Assembly (NCBI RefSeq): GCF_000422965.1
Contig: NZ_AUHB01000004.1
Coordinates: forward strand, 186,001-250,000
Reading direction: 5' to 3'
DNA: 64,000 nt
Source: Pleomorphomonas oryzae DSM 16300
GTDB taxonomy: Bacteria; Pseudomonadota; Alphaproteobacteria; Rhizobiales; Pleomorphomonadaceae
In this document: in pieces, positions 25,130 through 34,020 of the stretch
How the letters are laid out: each line of letters begins with the position of its first letter
Numbering within the stretch: the first letter of the stretch is position 1
The notes under the pieces: model-generated
The model's database searches: none
Seen by the model: the letters and a program-made list of their open reading frames with translations, nothing else
What the model was told of the DNA's origin: nothing
Translations under genes and position numbers: made by a program

Positions 25130-26098
25130 TCAGCGCTCCTTGACGTAGGGTACGCCGCCAGCTTTCGGCGGCCGAGCCACACCGATGAAGCCGGCGAGCA
25201 GCACGCAGGTCAGCACATACGGCAGCGCTTGGAAGATCTGCACCGGCACCTCGCCGATGCCCGGGACATTCTTGCCCTGCATGAAGTTGGCGAAGGCGTC
25301 GAGGAAGCCGAACAGCAGACAGGCCAGCATCACCGGCACTGGACGCCACTTGGCGAAGATCAGCGCGGCGAGAGCGATGAAGCCCTTGCCGGCCGACATA
25401 TCCTTCACGAAGCCCGCCGACTGGGCGATGGCGAGATAGGTGCCCGAGCAACCACAGAGAATGCCGGCACAGATGGTCGCCCGGTAGCGCAGCCAGGTGA
25501 CCGAAATGCCGGCTGTGTCGACGGCACCGGGATTCTCGCCGACCGCGCGCAGGCGCAGGCCGAAGCGGGTGCGATAGAGTATCCACCAGGAGGCCGGTAC
25601 GGCGAGGAAGGCAATGTAGGTCAGGATGTTGTGGCCTGAAATCACATTGGCATAGAAGCGGCCGATAAAGCCGGTGTCTCGCAGTTGGTTGGCATAGGGA
25701 AAGACAATTTCGGTGAAGCGCGCCGAGGGCGACAGCGGCGGTGTGCGGCCGCCTTGGCTGAACCAGGCCTGCCCCAGCACGGCGGTCAGGCCGGACGCCA
25801 GGAAGTTGATGGCAACGCCCGACACGATCTGGTTGCCGCGATTGGTGATCGAAGCAAAGCCATGGATCAGCGAGATCAGAACCGACACGGCGATACCGGC
25901 CAGAAGACCGATCCAGGGCGAGCCGGTCATGAAGGCGGCGACCGCCGCGGCAAAGGCCGAGAACAGCATCTTGCCTTCGAGGCCGATGTCGAACACACCG
26001 GCCCGCTCGGTAAACAGGCCGGCGAGTGCGGTGAAGATCAGCGGGATCGACAGGCGGATGGTCGAGCCGAGGATCGAGATGATGTCGAGATTTTCCAT
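25130..26098 (-). CDS. ABC transporter permease, nucleoside-type (second permease)
   Basis: This 322-residue inner-membrane protein of the branched-chain/simple-sugar permease family has about eight to nine helices. Family sequence includes TERAGVFDIGLEGKMLFSAFAA near the start and the cytoplasmic coupling stretch RTRFGLRLRAVGENPGAVDTAGISV. It pairs with the permease gene 11 bp upstream and the ATPase before that to form a BMP-type uptake system. The surrounding nucleoside enzymes imply nucleoside import (inference). The ATG at 26098 follows GGGGAGAG; the cdd start is 1 bp away. Confidence 0.87.
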   Translation of the reverse strand: MENLDIISILGSTIRLSIPLIFTALAGLFTERAGVFDIGLEGKMLFSAFAAAVAAFMTGSPWIGLLAGIAVSVLISLIHGFASITNRGNQIVSGVAINFLASGLTAVLGQAWFSQGGRTPPLSPSARFTEIVFPYANQLRDTGFIGRFYANVISGHNILTYIAFLAVPASWWILYRTRFGLRLRAVGENPGAVDTAGISVTWLRYRATICAGILCGCSGTYLAIAQSAGFVKDMSAGKGFIALAALIFAKWRPVPVMLACLLFGFLDAFANFMQGKNVPGIGEVPVQIFQALPYVLTCVLLAGFIGVARPPKAGGVPYVKER

Positions 26099-26109
26099 GA
26101 CTCTCCCCC

Positions 26110-27213
26110 TCAGGCCTTGCCGAACCGCTGCCACAGCCGGACGATGGCCGGGCGGAACAGGTATTCGAGGGCGCCGGCGAACAGAACCACCAGACCCTGG
26201 ATGACGACGATCATGTCGCGGGTGATCTTCGGCATGTCGAAGGATAGGGCGTCACCGCCCTGATAGAGCACGCCGAAGAGGATGGCGGCGAGCACGATAC
26301 CGATCGGGTGGCTGCGCCCCATCAGCGACACGGCGATACCGACGAAGCCGGCGCCGCCGACGAATTCCACCTGCAGGCGGGCCGAAGCGCCCAGCACCGG
26401 GTTGAGCGCCATCATGCCGGCGAGCCCCCCGGAGATCAGCATGGTGATGATCACCGTCTTCACATAGGGAATGCCGGCGTAGACGGCAGCGGTCGGGCTG
26501 GCGCCGAGCGTGCGGATCTCGTAGCCGAACTTGGTCCGCCAGATCAGCACCCAGACGGCGGCGCACATGACCAGCGCGATGAGGAACGACACGTTGAACG
26601 GCGCAGCACCAATCTTGCCGCCGAACATGGCGATCAGCCAATCGAGCTTCGGAAGCTGCCCACCCTCCAGGAAGACGCGGGTTTCCGGCGCCATCTTGCC
26701 CGGCACGATCAGCACGTGGACGAGCAGATAGACCATCATCGCCGCGCCGATGAAGTTGAACATGATGGTGGTGATGACGATGTGGCTGCCGCGCTTGGCT
26801 TGCAGCCAGGCCGGGATCAGCGCCCAGGCGGCGCCGAAGATCGCGGCGCCGATCACCGCGAAGGGCATCGTCACATACCAGGGCACGTAATGGTCGAGGG
26901 CGAGCGAGGCGAGCGCCGCGCCGAGGCCACCGACATAGGCCTGACCTTCCGAGCCGATGTTGAACAGGCCGGCATGATACGCGACGGCCACCGACAGACC
27001 GGTGAAGATGAAGTTGGTGGCGTAATAGAGCGTGAAGCCGATACCCTCGCCATTGCCGAGCGCCCCTTGCAAGAGGAGCTTCACGGCTTCGAGCGGGCTC
27101 TCGCCGATGAACCAGACGACAAGCCCGGAGATCAGGAAGGCAACCACGAGGTTGAGGAACGGCATCAGGCCGTAAGTGATCCAGTTGGGAAGCGGTACGG
27201 ACGCGGTGCTCAT
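26110..27213 (-). CDS. ABC transporter permease, nucleoside-type (first permease)
   Basis: This 367-residue inner-membrane permease has about nine helices. It carries AYHAGLFNIGSEGQAYVGGLGAA, which parallels the motif in its partner, LQAKRGSHIVITTIMFNFIGAAM, and the coupling stretch RTKFGYEIRTLGASPTAAVYAGI. It forms the heteromeric channel with the next permease. The ATG at 27213 with GAGG upstream is preferred over the TTG at 27231. It follows the ATPase gene by 7 bp. Confidence 0.88.
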   Translation of the reverse strand: MSTASVPLPNWITYGLMPFLNLVVAFLISGLVVWFIGESPLEAVKLLLQGALGNGEGIGFTLYYATNFIFTGLSVAVAYHAGLFNIGSEGQAYVGGLGAALASLALDHYVPWYVTMPFAVIGAAIFGAAWALIPAWLQAKRGSHIVITTIMFNFIGAAMMVYLLVHVLIVPGKMAPETRVFLEGGQLPKLDWLIAMFGGKIGAAPFNVSFLIALVMCAAVWVLIWRTKFGYEIRTLGASPTAAVYAGIPYVKTVIITMLISGGLAGMMALNPVLGASARLQVEFVGGAGFVGIAVSLMGRSHPIGIVLAAILFGVLYQGGDALSFDMPKITRDMIVVIQGLVVLFAGALEYLFRPAIVRLWQRFGKA

Positions 27214-27220
27214 CTCGGCC

Positions 27221-28744
27221 TCACGCGGCAATGCCGGCCATCATCAGGCCGAGGGTCTGTTCACCGGTATCCGGCGTTTTTTCGCCGACCACATGGCCGG
27301 CAAACATGACGAGGATGCGGTCGGACAGCGAGCGGATCTCGTCGAGTTCCACCGACACCAGCAGCACCGCCTTGCCGGCGTCGCGCATGGCAATCAGCCG
27401 GCGATGGATGAACTCGATGGCGCCGATGTCGACACCGCGCGTCGGCTGCCCCACCACCAGAAGCGACGGATCGCGCTCGATCTCGCGGGCAACGACGATT
27501 TTCTGCTGGTTGCCACCGGAGAAATTGGCGGTCTTCAGCCGGCAGTTGGGTGGCCGGATGTCGTATTTCTCGATCTTGGCCTTGGCGTCGTCGCGGCAGG
27601 CGTCGAGATTGAGGAAGGGGCCTTTGCCGTAACGATCGTCACGATGATAACCGAGGACGGAATTCTCATTCTCCTCGAAGCCCAGCACGAGACCCATGTG
27701 GTGCCGGTCTTCGGGGATGTGGCCGATACCGAGCGCCCGGAGGCGGGCAGCATCGAAACCGGTCACCGGCTTGCCGTGCATGAGGATCTCGCCGGAGACC
27801 GGCTTGCGGATGCCGGTGATCGCTTCCAGAAGCTCCGATTGGCCGTTGCCGGCGACACCGGCGATACCCACCACTTCACCGGCACGAACGTCGAAGGACA
27901 CGTTGTCGACCATGGTGACCCCACGGCTGTCCTTGACGGTGAGGTTCCTGACCGACAGCACCACGTCGCTGGGCGCGGCCGGTCCCTTCTCGACCCGCAA
28001 CAACACGCGACGGCCGACCATCAGCTCGGCGAGTTCTTCCACCGTGGTTTCCGAGGTCTTGCGGGTCGCCACCATTTCGCCGCGCCGCATCACCGACACC
28101 GTATCGGTAATCGCCATGATCTCGCGCAGCTTGTGAGTGATCAGGATGATGGTCTTGCCCTGGTCGCGCAGCACGCCGAGGATGCGGAACAAATGATCGG
28201 CTTCCGCCGGCGTCAGCACACCGGTGGGCTCGTCGAGGATCAGGATCTCGGCACCGCGATAGAGAGCCTTCAGGATCTCGACACGCTGCTGCAGACCGAC
28301 CGGCAGTTCCTCGATGATGGCATCGGGATCGACTTCCAGCCCGTAATCCGCCTCAAGACGCTTCAGCGCCGACCGTGCGTCGGAAACGCCCCGGCCGAGC
28401 AGCGCTCCGCGCTCGACGCCGAGGATCACGTTTTCCAAGACGGAAAAATTCTCGACCAGCATGAAGTGCTGGTGAACCATGCCGATGCCGGCGGAAATCG
28501 CCGCCTGGCTGTCATGGATGACGGTGTCCTTGCCATTGATGCGGATCGACCCACCATCAGCCTGGTAGAAGCCGTAGAGGATCGACATCAGCGTCGACTT
28601 GCCGGCGCCATTTTCACCAATGATGCCGTGGATCGAACCCTTGGCAACGGTGAGGTTGATGTTCTTGTTGGCGTGGACGGCGCCAAACTTCTTGTCGATG
28701 CCGATCAGTTCGATGGCGGGCGCTGCGGTCGGGGATGAGCTCAC
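27221..28744 (-). CDS. ABC transporter ATP-binding protein, nucleoside/BMP-type (two NBDs)
   Basis: This 507-residue cytoplasmic ATPase has two tandem nucleotide-binding domains. NBD1 has IGENGAGKSTLMS, the signature-like LPVGLQQRVEILKALYRGAEILILDEPTGVLTP and a Walker B Asp-Glu. NBD2 has a weaker P-loop (GVAGNGQSELLE) and SGGNQQKIVVAREIERDPSLLVVGQPTRGVD, where Walker B ends in Gln, as in sugar-type paralogues. So probably one site hydrolyses ATP. The GTG at 28744 is the best start, because the upstream in-frame TTG at 28777 lies inside the terminator of the preceding gene. Confidence 0.9.
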   Translation of the reverse strand: MSSSPTAAPAIELIGIDKKFGAVHANKNINLTVAKGSIHGIIGENGAGKSTLMSILYGFYQADGGSIRINGKDTVIHDSQAAISAGIGMVHQHFMLVENFSVLENVILGVERGALLGRGVSDARSALKRLEADYGLEVDPDAIIEELPVGLQQRVEILKALYRGAEILILDEPTGVLTPAEADHLFRILGVLRDQGKTIILITHKLREIMAITDTVSVMRRGEMVATRKTSETTVEELAELMVGRRVLLRVEKGPAAPSDVVLSVRNLTVKDSRGVTMVDNVSFDVRAGEVVGIAGVAGNGQSELLEAITGIRKPVSGEILMHGKPVTGFDAARLRALGIGHIPEDRHHMGLVLGFEENENSVLGYHRDDRYGKGPFLNLDACRDDAKAKIEKYDIRPPNCRLKTANFSGGNQQKIVVAREIERDPSLLVVGQPTRGVDIGAIEFIHRRLIAMRDAGKAVLLVSVELDEIRSLSDRILVMFAGHVVGEKTPDTGEQTLGLMMAGIAA

Positions 28745-28765
28745 GGCTTGACGGCTCCGGATACG

Positions 28766-28809
28766 AAAAAGGCGCAAGGCACGCCCGAAAACCGGCCATG
28801 CCTTGCGCC
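28766..28809 (-). terminator. Terminator between the binding-protein gene and the transporter/salvage genes
   Basis: A perfect 11-bp stem, GGCGCAAGGCA (28771-28781) with TGCCTTGCGCC (28799-28809), is followed on the minus strand by TTTTT. It lies 15 bp after the stop of the substrate-binding protein and 21 bp before the ATPase start. Partial read-through would give much binding protein and less of the downstream products. Confidence 0.88.
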
Positions 28810-28824
28810 CTCACGATGGTGAAA

Positions 28825-29820
28825 TCACTTCGGGCAGGAGTTGTCCGACATGTAATCGTGCACCTTGACAGCGCCGGAGACGATATCGGCCTTGGCCTTC
28901 TCAACGGCCGCCAGGATCTCAGGCGTGATCAGCGGCTTGTTGTTGTCGTCATAAGCCCAGGCAACGCCGTCTTCCTTGATACCCAGCGCCTGGACGCCAG
29001 CCGTGAACTTGTCGGCCTTGGTGTCGGAGAAAGCGCCGTAGACGGCGAGATCAACGCGCTTGACCATCGAGGTCAGCACCGAGCCCGGATGCAGGTAGTT
29101 CTGGTTGCTGTCGACGCCGATCGAGAACTTGCCCTGGTCGGCAGCCGTCTGAAGCACGCCAATGCCCGAAGCACCGGCCGCCGCGTAGATGACGTCCGCG
29201 CCCTGATCGATCTGGCCCTTGGCAAGCTCGCCGCCGCGCACCGGATCGCTCCAGGCGGCGCCGGTGGTGCCGATGAAGTTCTGCAGCACCTCGTTGCCGG
29301 CCTTGGCCGCACGGGCGCCCTGATCGTAGCCGCACTCGAACTTACGGATCAGCGGAATATCCATGCCGCCGACGAAGCCGACCTTGCCGGTCTTCGAGAA
29401 CAGGCCGGCGACGGTGCCGACGAGGTAGGAGCCTTCTTCTTCCTTATAGACTACCGAGCGGACGTTCGGCTTGTCGACAACGGCGTCGACGATGACGAAC
29501 TTGGTGTCGGGGAATTCGGTTGCCACCTTCTCGATAGCGGAGGTCCAGGCGAAGGAGACGGCCACCACCGGGTTGAAGCCCTTGGAGGCGAAGTTGCGGA
29601 TCGCCTGCTCACCCTGGGTGTCGCCGGTCGGCTCGAAATCGCGGTATTCGATGCCGGTCTCGGCCTTGAACTTCTCCGCGCCGCCGTAGGCTGCTTCGTT
29701 GAAGGACTTGTCGAACTTGCCGCCGGTACCGTAGACGAGCGCCGGCTTGATGTCCGCCGCCATGGCCGTGCTGGTGAGCATGGCTGCGACAAAGGTAGCG
29801 CCGATCAGTTTGTTGATCAT
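28825..29820 (-). CDS. BMP family ABC transporter substrate-binding protein (nucleoside-type)
   Basis: This 331-residue periplasmic protein has a signal peptide (MINKLIGATFVAAMLTSTAMA) and a BMP/PnrA-like fold: LVYGTGGKFDKSFNEAAYGGAE at the start, SYLVGTVAGLFSKTGKVGFVGGMDIPLI in the middle and GADVIYAAAGASGIGVLQTA. PnrA-like proteins bind purine nucleosides, and the operon content supports this ligand class. It has no lipobox, so it is soluble in the periplasm. It is the first gene of the operon, with GAGGA before the ATG at 29820. A terminator follows. Confidence 0.9.
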   Translation of the reverse strand: MINKLIGATFVAAMLTSTAMAADIKPALVYGTGGKFDKSFNEAAYGGAEKFKAETGIEYRDFEPTGDTQGEQAIRNFASKGFNPVVAVSFAWTSAIEKVATEFPDTKFVIVDAVVDKPNVRSVVYKEEEGSYLVGTVAGLFSKTGKVGFVGGMDIPLIRKFECGYDQGARAAKAGNEVLQNFIGTTGAAWSDPVRGGELAKGQIDQGADVIYAAAGASGIGVLQTAADQGKFSIGVDSNQNYLHPGSVLTSMVKRVDLAVYGAFSDTKADKFTAGVQALGIKEDGVAWAYDDNNKPLITPEILAAVEKAKADIVSGAVKVHDYMSDNSCPK

Positions 29821-30244
29821 CGTGTTCCTCACCCCTTTTGGAAGGAGCCCCCGTTCGGGCTGGTCGGCGGAGGAAACCCCATTTTGCCCCTCCCCCGAGT
29901 GGCGCATACCTAAGCATGCTTTCTACGCGTTTGCATCGTCTTTCTTCTGTTTTTGACCAAATGGACAATATTGATGCACAACGCTTTCGGCGAAGGCAGA
30001 CGCTGCCAGATTCGGCGTCAACAACCGCGGAATCGTGCGGCTCCGGCGTTCCATTCGAGTGCCCGATGCCGACATTGTCGATCCAACGCTGCCTGAAACT
30101 TACGTATTTGCCCATAGAATAGCCGGGGTAGTAAGGCCTGTGACACTGAAATTTCCAGAGGGCGAGGAGCAAAACCAATACCGTTTCAGGGGGAAAGGCG
30201 CTAAGAGCGTGCCCAGCGAGTTCCTGCTGCATCCGAAGGACACG
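29821..30244. promoter_or_regulatory. 424-bp divergent control region (salvage operon / mgsA)
   Basis: No gene is supported here. The region holds the palindrome AAGCATGCTT (29912-29921) and beside it an ATGCAAACGCGT sequence (minus strand, about 29923-29935), which recalls LacI/PurR-type half-sites. It must contain the promoter of the salvage operon and probably that of mgsA, but I cannot assign -35/-10 boxes with confidence. No riboswitch-like fold was recognised. Confidence 0.35.
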
Positions 30245-30670
30245 ATGACTGCGCCTACCGCATCCGCCATCGCCCCGGCCATTGCGCTCGTCGCCCACGA
30301 CGCCAAGAAGGACGAGATGGTCGCTTTCGCCCGCGTCCACGAACGCTGGCTGTCGAGCTTCCGCCTGTTCGCGACCGGCACCACCGGCGGCCGGATTCAG
30401 GAGGCCTGCCCTTCTCTCACGATCACCCGCCTGAAGAGCGGCCCGCTCGGCGGTGATCAGCAGATCGGCGCGATGATCGCCGAAGGCAGGCTCGGCGGCC
30501 TCATCTTTTTCATCGATCCGCTGTCCCCCATGCCGCACGACGTCGACGTCAAGGCTCTCACCCGCCTGTCGGTCGTCTACGACATCCCGATGGCCCTCAA
30601 CCGCGCAACGGCGGAGCTGTTGATCCGCGCCGACGGTTTCGCCCTCCCCATCCCTGTTTTCTCTGACTGA
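30245..30670 (+). CDS. mgsA: Methylglyoxal synthase
   Basis: This 141-residue cytoplasmic enzyme converts dihydroxyacetone phosphate to methylglyoxal and phosphate, a bypass that releases phosphate when sugar phosphates accumulate. Motifs are [12 protein letters not shown] (phosphate-binding lysine), [27 protein letters not shown] carrying the catalytic aspartate, and [25 protein letters not shown] precedes the ATG at 30245; the long upstream extension has no homology-like content. glk follows 12 bp later, so the two are likely cotranscribed. A glyoxalase II gene lies at 53.3 kb. Confidence 0.94.
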   Translation: MTAPTASAIAPAIALVAHDAKKDEMVAFARVHERWLSSFRLFATGTTGGRIQEACPSLTITRLKSGPLGGDQQIGAMIAEGRLGGLIFFIDPLSPMPHDVDVKALTRLSVVYDIPMALNRATAELLIRADGFALPIPVFSD

Positions 30671-30682
30671 GCGAAGATCACG

Positions 30683-31699
30683 ATGTCCCAGAGCGCCCCC
30701 AGCGTCGTCACCTTTCCGGTCCTGTTCGCCGACATCGGCGGCACCAACGCCCGCTTCGCCCTCCTGACCGATGCCGATGCCGACATCCGCCATTTCGACA
30801 CCGTCGAAACGCGGCTGTTTCCGACCATTGAGGACGCCATCCAGGGCGCGGTGATCGGCTCCGGCGCGCCCGTGCCGAAATCGCTGGTCTTCGCCCTGGC
30901 CGGACCGATCGGCGAGGAAAGCACCCAGCTCACCAATTGCCCATGGGTCGTTACCCCGAAGCGCCTCATCGAACGCTTCCGGCTCGATCACGTCATTCTG
31001 TTCAACGACTTCGAAGCGCTCGGTCTTTGTTTACCCGGCCTCAAGCCGAAGGATCTGGTCACCGTCGGCGGTACCCTGCCGCCCGAACGCGGCACCAAGG
31101 TGGTGATCGGCCCCGGTACCGGCCTCGGCGCCGCCGGCCTGGTCGATGCTGCGGGCCTGTGGGTGCCGGTACCCGGCGAAGGCGGCCATATCGACCTCGC
31201 ACCGGTAACGGCCCGCGACTATGACATCTGGCCGCATATCGAGCGCGCCGGCGGCCGTGTCACCGGCGAGACCATCATCTGCGGCTCCGGCCTTCTGCGC
31301 CTCTATCGGGCGGTTGCCGCCGCCAGCAAGGCCTTCCCGGCCTGCGAGACGCCGGCCGCCGTCACCGGCGCCGCCGAAACGGGCGATCCGCTGGCCGTCG
31401 AAACCGTCGCGCTGTTCGCCGAGCATCTCGGCCGCATCGCCGGCAATCTCGCCCTGACCTTCCTCGCCCATGGCGGCGTCTATCTGGCCGGCGGCATCGC
31501 GCCGCGCATCGTCAAGGTGCTGCAGCAGGGCAGCTTCCGCGCCGCCTTCGAAGACAAGTATCCGCACCAGGGACTGATGGCCACCTTGCCAACGGCGATC
31601 ATCGTCCACGACCGCCCGGCGCTCGCCGGCCTCGTCGATTTTGCCCGCCGCCCCGGCACCTTCGGCCTGCGCCTCGACGGCCGGCACTGGGTTGGCTGA
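30683..31699 (+). CDS. glk: Glucokinase
   Basis: This 338-residue cytoplasmic enzyme phosphorylates glucose with ATP. It belongs to the non-ROK bacterial glucokinase family: ADIGGTNARFALL (ATP loop), LAGPIGEE, ILFNDFEALGLCLPGL, GPGTGLGAAGLV, PGEGGHIDLAP and LFAEHLGRIAGNLALTFLAHGGVYLAGGIAPRI. It lies 12 bp downstream of mgsA. This pairing would match glucose entry with the methylglyoxal relief valve (inference). Confidence 0.95.
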   Translation: MSQSAPSVVTFPVLFADIGGTNARFALLTDADADIRHFDTVETRLFPTIEDAIQGAVIGSGAPVPKSLVFALAGPIGEESTQLTNCPWVVTPKRLIERFRLDHVILFNDFEALGLCLPGLKPKDLVTVGGTLPPERGTKVVIGPGTGLGAAGLVDAAGLWVPVPGEGGHIDLAPVTARDYDIWPHIERAGGRVTGETIICGSGLLRLYRAVAAASKAFPACETPAAVTGAAETGDPLAVETVALFAEHLGRIAGNLALTFLAHGGVYLAGGIAPRIVKVLQQGSFRAAFEDKYPHQGLMATLPTAIIVHDRPALAGLVDFARRPGTFGLRLDGRHWVG

Positions 31700-31744
31700 G
31701 CAACGACAAAGTGAATGGGAGGCGCGCGGCCGGCCACAGGCATC

Positions 31745-31753
31745 TGCTATAAG
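31745..31753 (+). promoter_or_regulatory. Possible extended -10 promoter of copA
   Basis: TGCTATAAG is an extended -10 box ending 16 bp before the copA ATG. No -35 is clear, and no convincing CueR operator can be read. Arms TCTGC/GCAGA flank the box, but they are only 5 bp. Confidence 0.3.
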
Positions 31754-31769
31754 TTGGCAGAGGTAAGAC

Positions 31770-34010
31770 ATGACCGACCCCGCCGAAAGCTCCGTCCGCT
31801 CCTTCGATATCCGTGGCATGACCTGCGCCGCCTGTTCGGCCCGCCTTGAGCGTGTGCTGAAGAAGACGCCGGGCATCCTCGATGCTCGCGTCAATCTCGC
31901 CCTTGAGCGCGCCGACGTCGCGGTCGCCCCGGAGGTAACGCCCGAGACGGTTGCCTCGGCAGTCGACCGGGCCGGCTTCTCGGCAACGTTGAGATCTGAT
32001 GATCCCGTTGTCGCCCATGCCGAGCGGGAAGCGCGCGAAGCGGAAGCCGCCGCAGCCCGCCGCCGTACCGCCTGGCTGCTGGCGGTCTGCGCTCTGCTGA
32101 CGCTGCCCTTTGTTGTCGCCATGGTGGCCATGATGGCCGGCCTCGGCCACATTCTGCCGGCCTATGCCCAGCTCATCCTGGCGACGGCCGTGCAGATCCT
32201 GGCCGGACGTCGTTTCTATCGCGGTGCCTGGAATGCCCTGCGGGGTGGTGGCGCCAACATGGACGTGCTGGTATCGCTCGGCACCACGGCCGCCTGGGGC
32301 TTCTCGGTCTATATGATGGCAAGCGTCCACCATATGGTGGAGGATCATCTCTATTTCGAAGCTTCCGCCGTCGTGCTGACGCTGGTCCTCCTCGGCAAGT
32401 TCCTGGAAGAGCGCGCCAAGGCCTCCACCACTCGAGCAGTGCGTTCGCTGATGGCGCTGCGTCCTGAGACGGCGACCAAGCTCGCCGACGACGGCAGCCA
32501 GACCGTCGTGCCGATCACCACCATCCTGCCCGGCGATCGCGTTCTGATCCGCCCCGGCGAGCGCGTGCCGGTCGATGGCCGCATCCTGACCGGCGAAAGC
32601 CATTTCGACGAGGCGGTGATTACCGGCGAGAGCCTGCCGGTGCGGCGGGCGTCGAGCGACCCGGTGGTCACCGGCGCCGTCAATGGCGAGGGAGCGGTCA
32701 CCGTCGAAGTCGGCGCCGTCGGCGAGGACTCGACGCTCGGCCGTATCACCCGCCTGGTCGAGAACGCCCAATCCGGCAAGGCGCCGGTACAACGGCTCGT
32801 CGACCGCATCGCCGCCGTCTTCGTGCCGACAGTGGTCGGCGTGGCGACCGTTGCCTTTGCGCTCTGGCTGATCTTTGGCGGCGATCTCGAACAGGCGTTG
32901 GCCGCCGCCGTCGCGGTTCTGGTGATCGCCTGTCCCTGCGCCCTCGGCCTCGCCACACCGACCGCTCTGGTCGCCGGCACCGGTGCCGCCGCCCGCGCCG
33001 GTATCCTCATCAAGGACATCGAGGTATTGGAGCGCGCCGCCCACATCGACACCGTGGTGTTCGACAAGACCGGGACCCTCACCGTTGGGCACCCCGAGCT
33101 CCAGGAACTCGTCGTCGCCGACGGTGTCGAACCGGCCCGGCTGCTGGCGCTGTCAGCCGGCGCCCAGACGGGCTCGGAGCATCCGCTCGCCCGCGCCACG
33201 CTGGCCCGCGCCGCTGCAGACGGTGCCGCTCCCCTCGCCGCTGAGGAGGTAAAGGCCGTGCCCGGCAAGGGGCTCACCGCCCGTGTCGCCGGCGCCGATG
33301 TTCTAATCGGCACCGCCACCCTGATGGATGACCATGGCATCGACCATGCCGATATCGACCGCGCCGGCCTCGGCCGCCTCCGGCCGGAAATGACGCTCGC
33401 CTATGTCGCCGAGAACGGGCGGGCCATCGGCCTGTTCGGCTATGCCGACGCCCTGCGGCCGGAAGCGCCAGCCGGCGTGACCGAGCTGCGCCAGCGCGGC
33501 ATCCGGACGCTGCTGCTCACTGGCGACCGGCCGCCCGCCGCCCGCGCCATTGCCGGCGCCGCCGGTCTTGACGACTGGCGAGCCGGGGTGCTGCCGGAGG
33601 GCAAAGCCAGCGAGGTGGAGAGCCTGCGCGCCGCCGGCAATCGCCTCGCCATGGTCGGCGATGGCGTCAACGACGCCCCGGCGCTGGCCGCCGCCGATGT
33701 TGGTATTGCCATGGGGTCAGGCGCCGATGTGGCCATGGAAACGGCCGGCATCACGCTGATGCGCCCCGATCCGCGCCTTGTCGCCGCCGCCTTCGACATT
33801 GCCGCCGCCACCTCCCGGAAAATCCGCCAGAACCTGTTCTGGGCGTTTATCTACAATATCATCGGCATTCCGCTCGCCGCCTTCGGCCTGCTGACGCCGG
33901 CCCTGGCCGGCGCCGCCATGGCCATGAGTTCGGTATCGGTGGTGACCAATGCCGGCCTGCTCACCCGTTGGGTTCCGAAGCTCCTGCCGATAGGGTCGGC
34001 AAAAGGCTGA
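31770..34010 (+). CDS. copA: Copper-translocating P1B-type ATPase
   Basis: This 746-residue inner-membrane pump most probably exports Cu(I) to the periplasm. One N-terminal HMA domain has GMTCAAC (16-22). Eight transmembrane helices are expected. The ion-site CPC lies near 388-390 in ACPCALGLATP, the phosphorylated aspartate near 432 in DKTGTLT, the P1B marker SEHPLA follows, and GDGVNDAP marks the hinge. The CPC motif and the end MAMSSVSVVTNAGLLTR favour copper/silver over zinc/cadmium. No chaperone or CueR gene is adjacent. It converges with the AsmA gene 10 bp away. Confidence 0.92.
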   Translation: MTDPAESSVRSFDIRGMTCAACSARLERVLKKTPGILDARVNLALERADVAVAPEVTPETVASAVDRAGFSATLRSDDPVVAHAEREAREAEAAAARRRTAWLLAVCALLTLPFVVAMVAMMAGLGHILPAYAQLILATAVQILAGRRFYRGAWNALRGGGANMDVLVSLGTTAAWGFSVYMMASVHHMVEDHLYFEASAVVLTLVLLGKFLEERAKASTTRAVRSLMALRPETATKLADDGSQTVVPITTILPGDRVLIRPGERVPVDGRILTGESHFDEAVITGESLPVRRASSDPVVTGAVNGEGAVTVEVGAVGEDSTLGRITRLVENAQSGKAPVQRLVDRIAAVFVPTVVGVATVAFALWLIFGGDLEQALAAAVAVLVIACPCALGLATPTALVAGTGAAARAGILIKDIEVLERAAHIDTVVFDKTGTLTVGHPELQELVVADGVEPARLLALSAGAQTGSEHPLARATLARAAADGAAPLAAEEVKAVPGKGLTARVAGADVLIGTATLMDDHGIDHADIDRAGLGRLRPEMTLAYVAENGRAIGLFGYADALRPEAPAGVTELRQRGIRTLLLTGDRPPAARAIAGAAGLDDWRAGVLPEGKASEVESLRAAGNRLAMVGDGVNDAPALAAADVGIAMGSGADVAMETAGITLMRPDPRLVAAAFDIAAATSRKIRQNLFWAFIYNIIGIPLAAFGLLTPALAGAAMAMSSVSVVTNAGLLTRWVPKLLPIGSAKG

Positions 34011-34020
34011 ACCACTCCCG

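Noticed and set aside
28745-28777. TTG start for the ABC ATPase at 28777
   Set aside because: It lies inside the terminator stem of the binding-protein gene; GTG at 28744 is downstream of it.
21283-29913. Several long plus-strand open frames (up to 550 residues) across the salvage operon
   Set aside because: All lie opposite well-identified minus-strand genes and arise from high GC third positions; their translations show no motifs.
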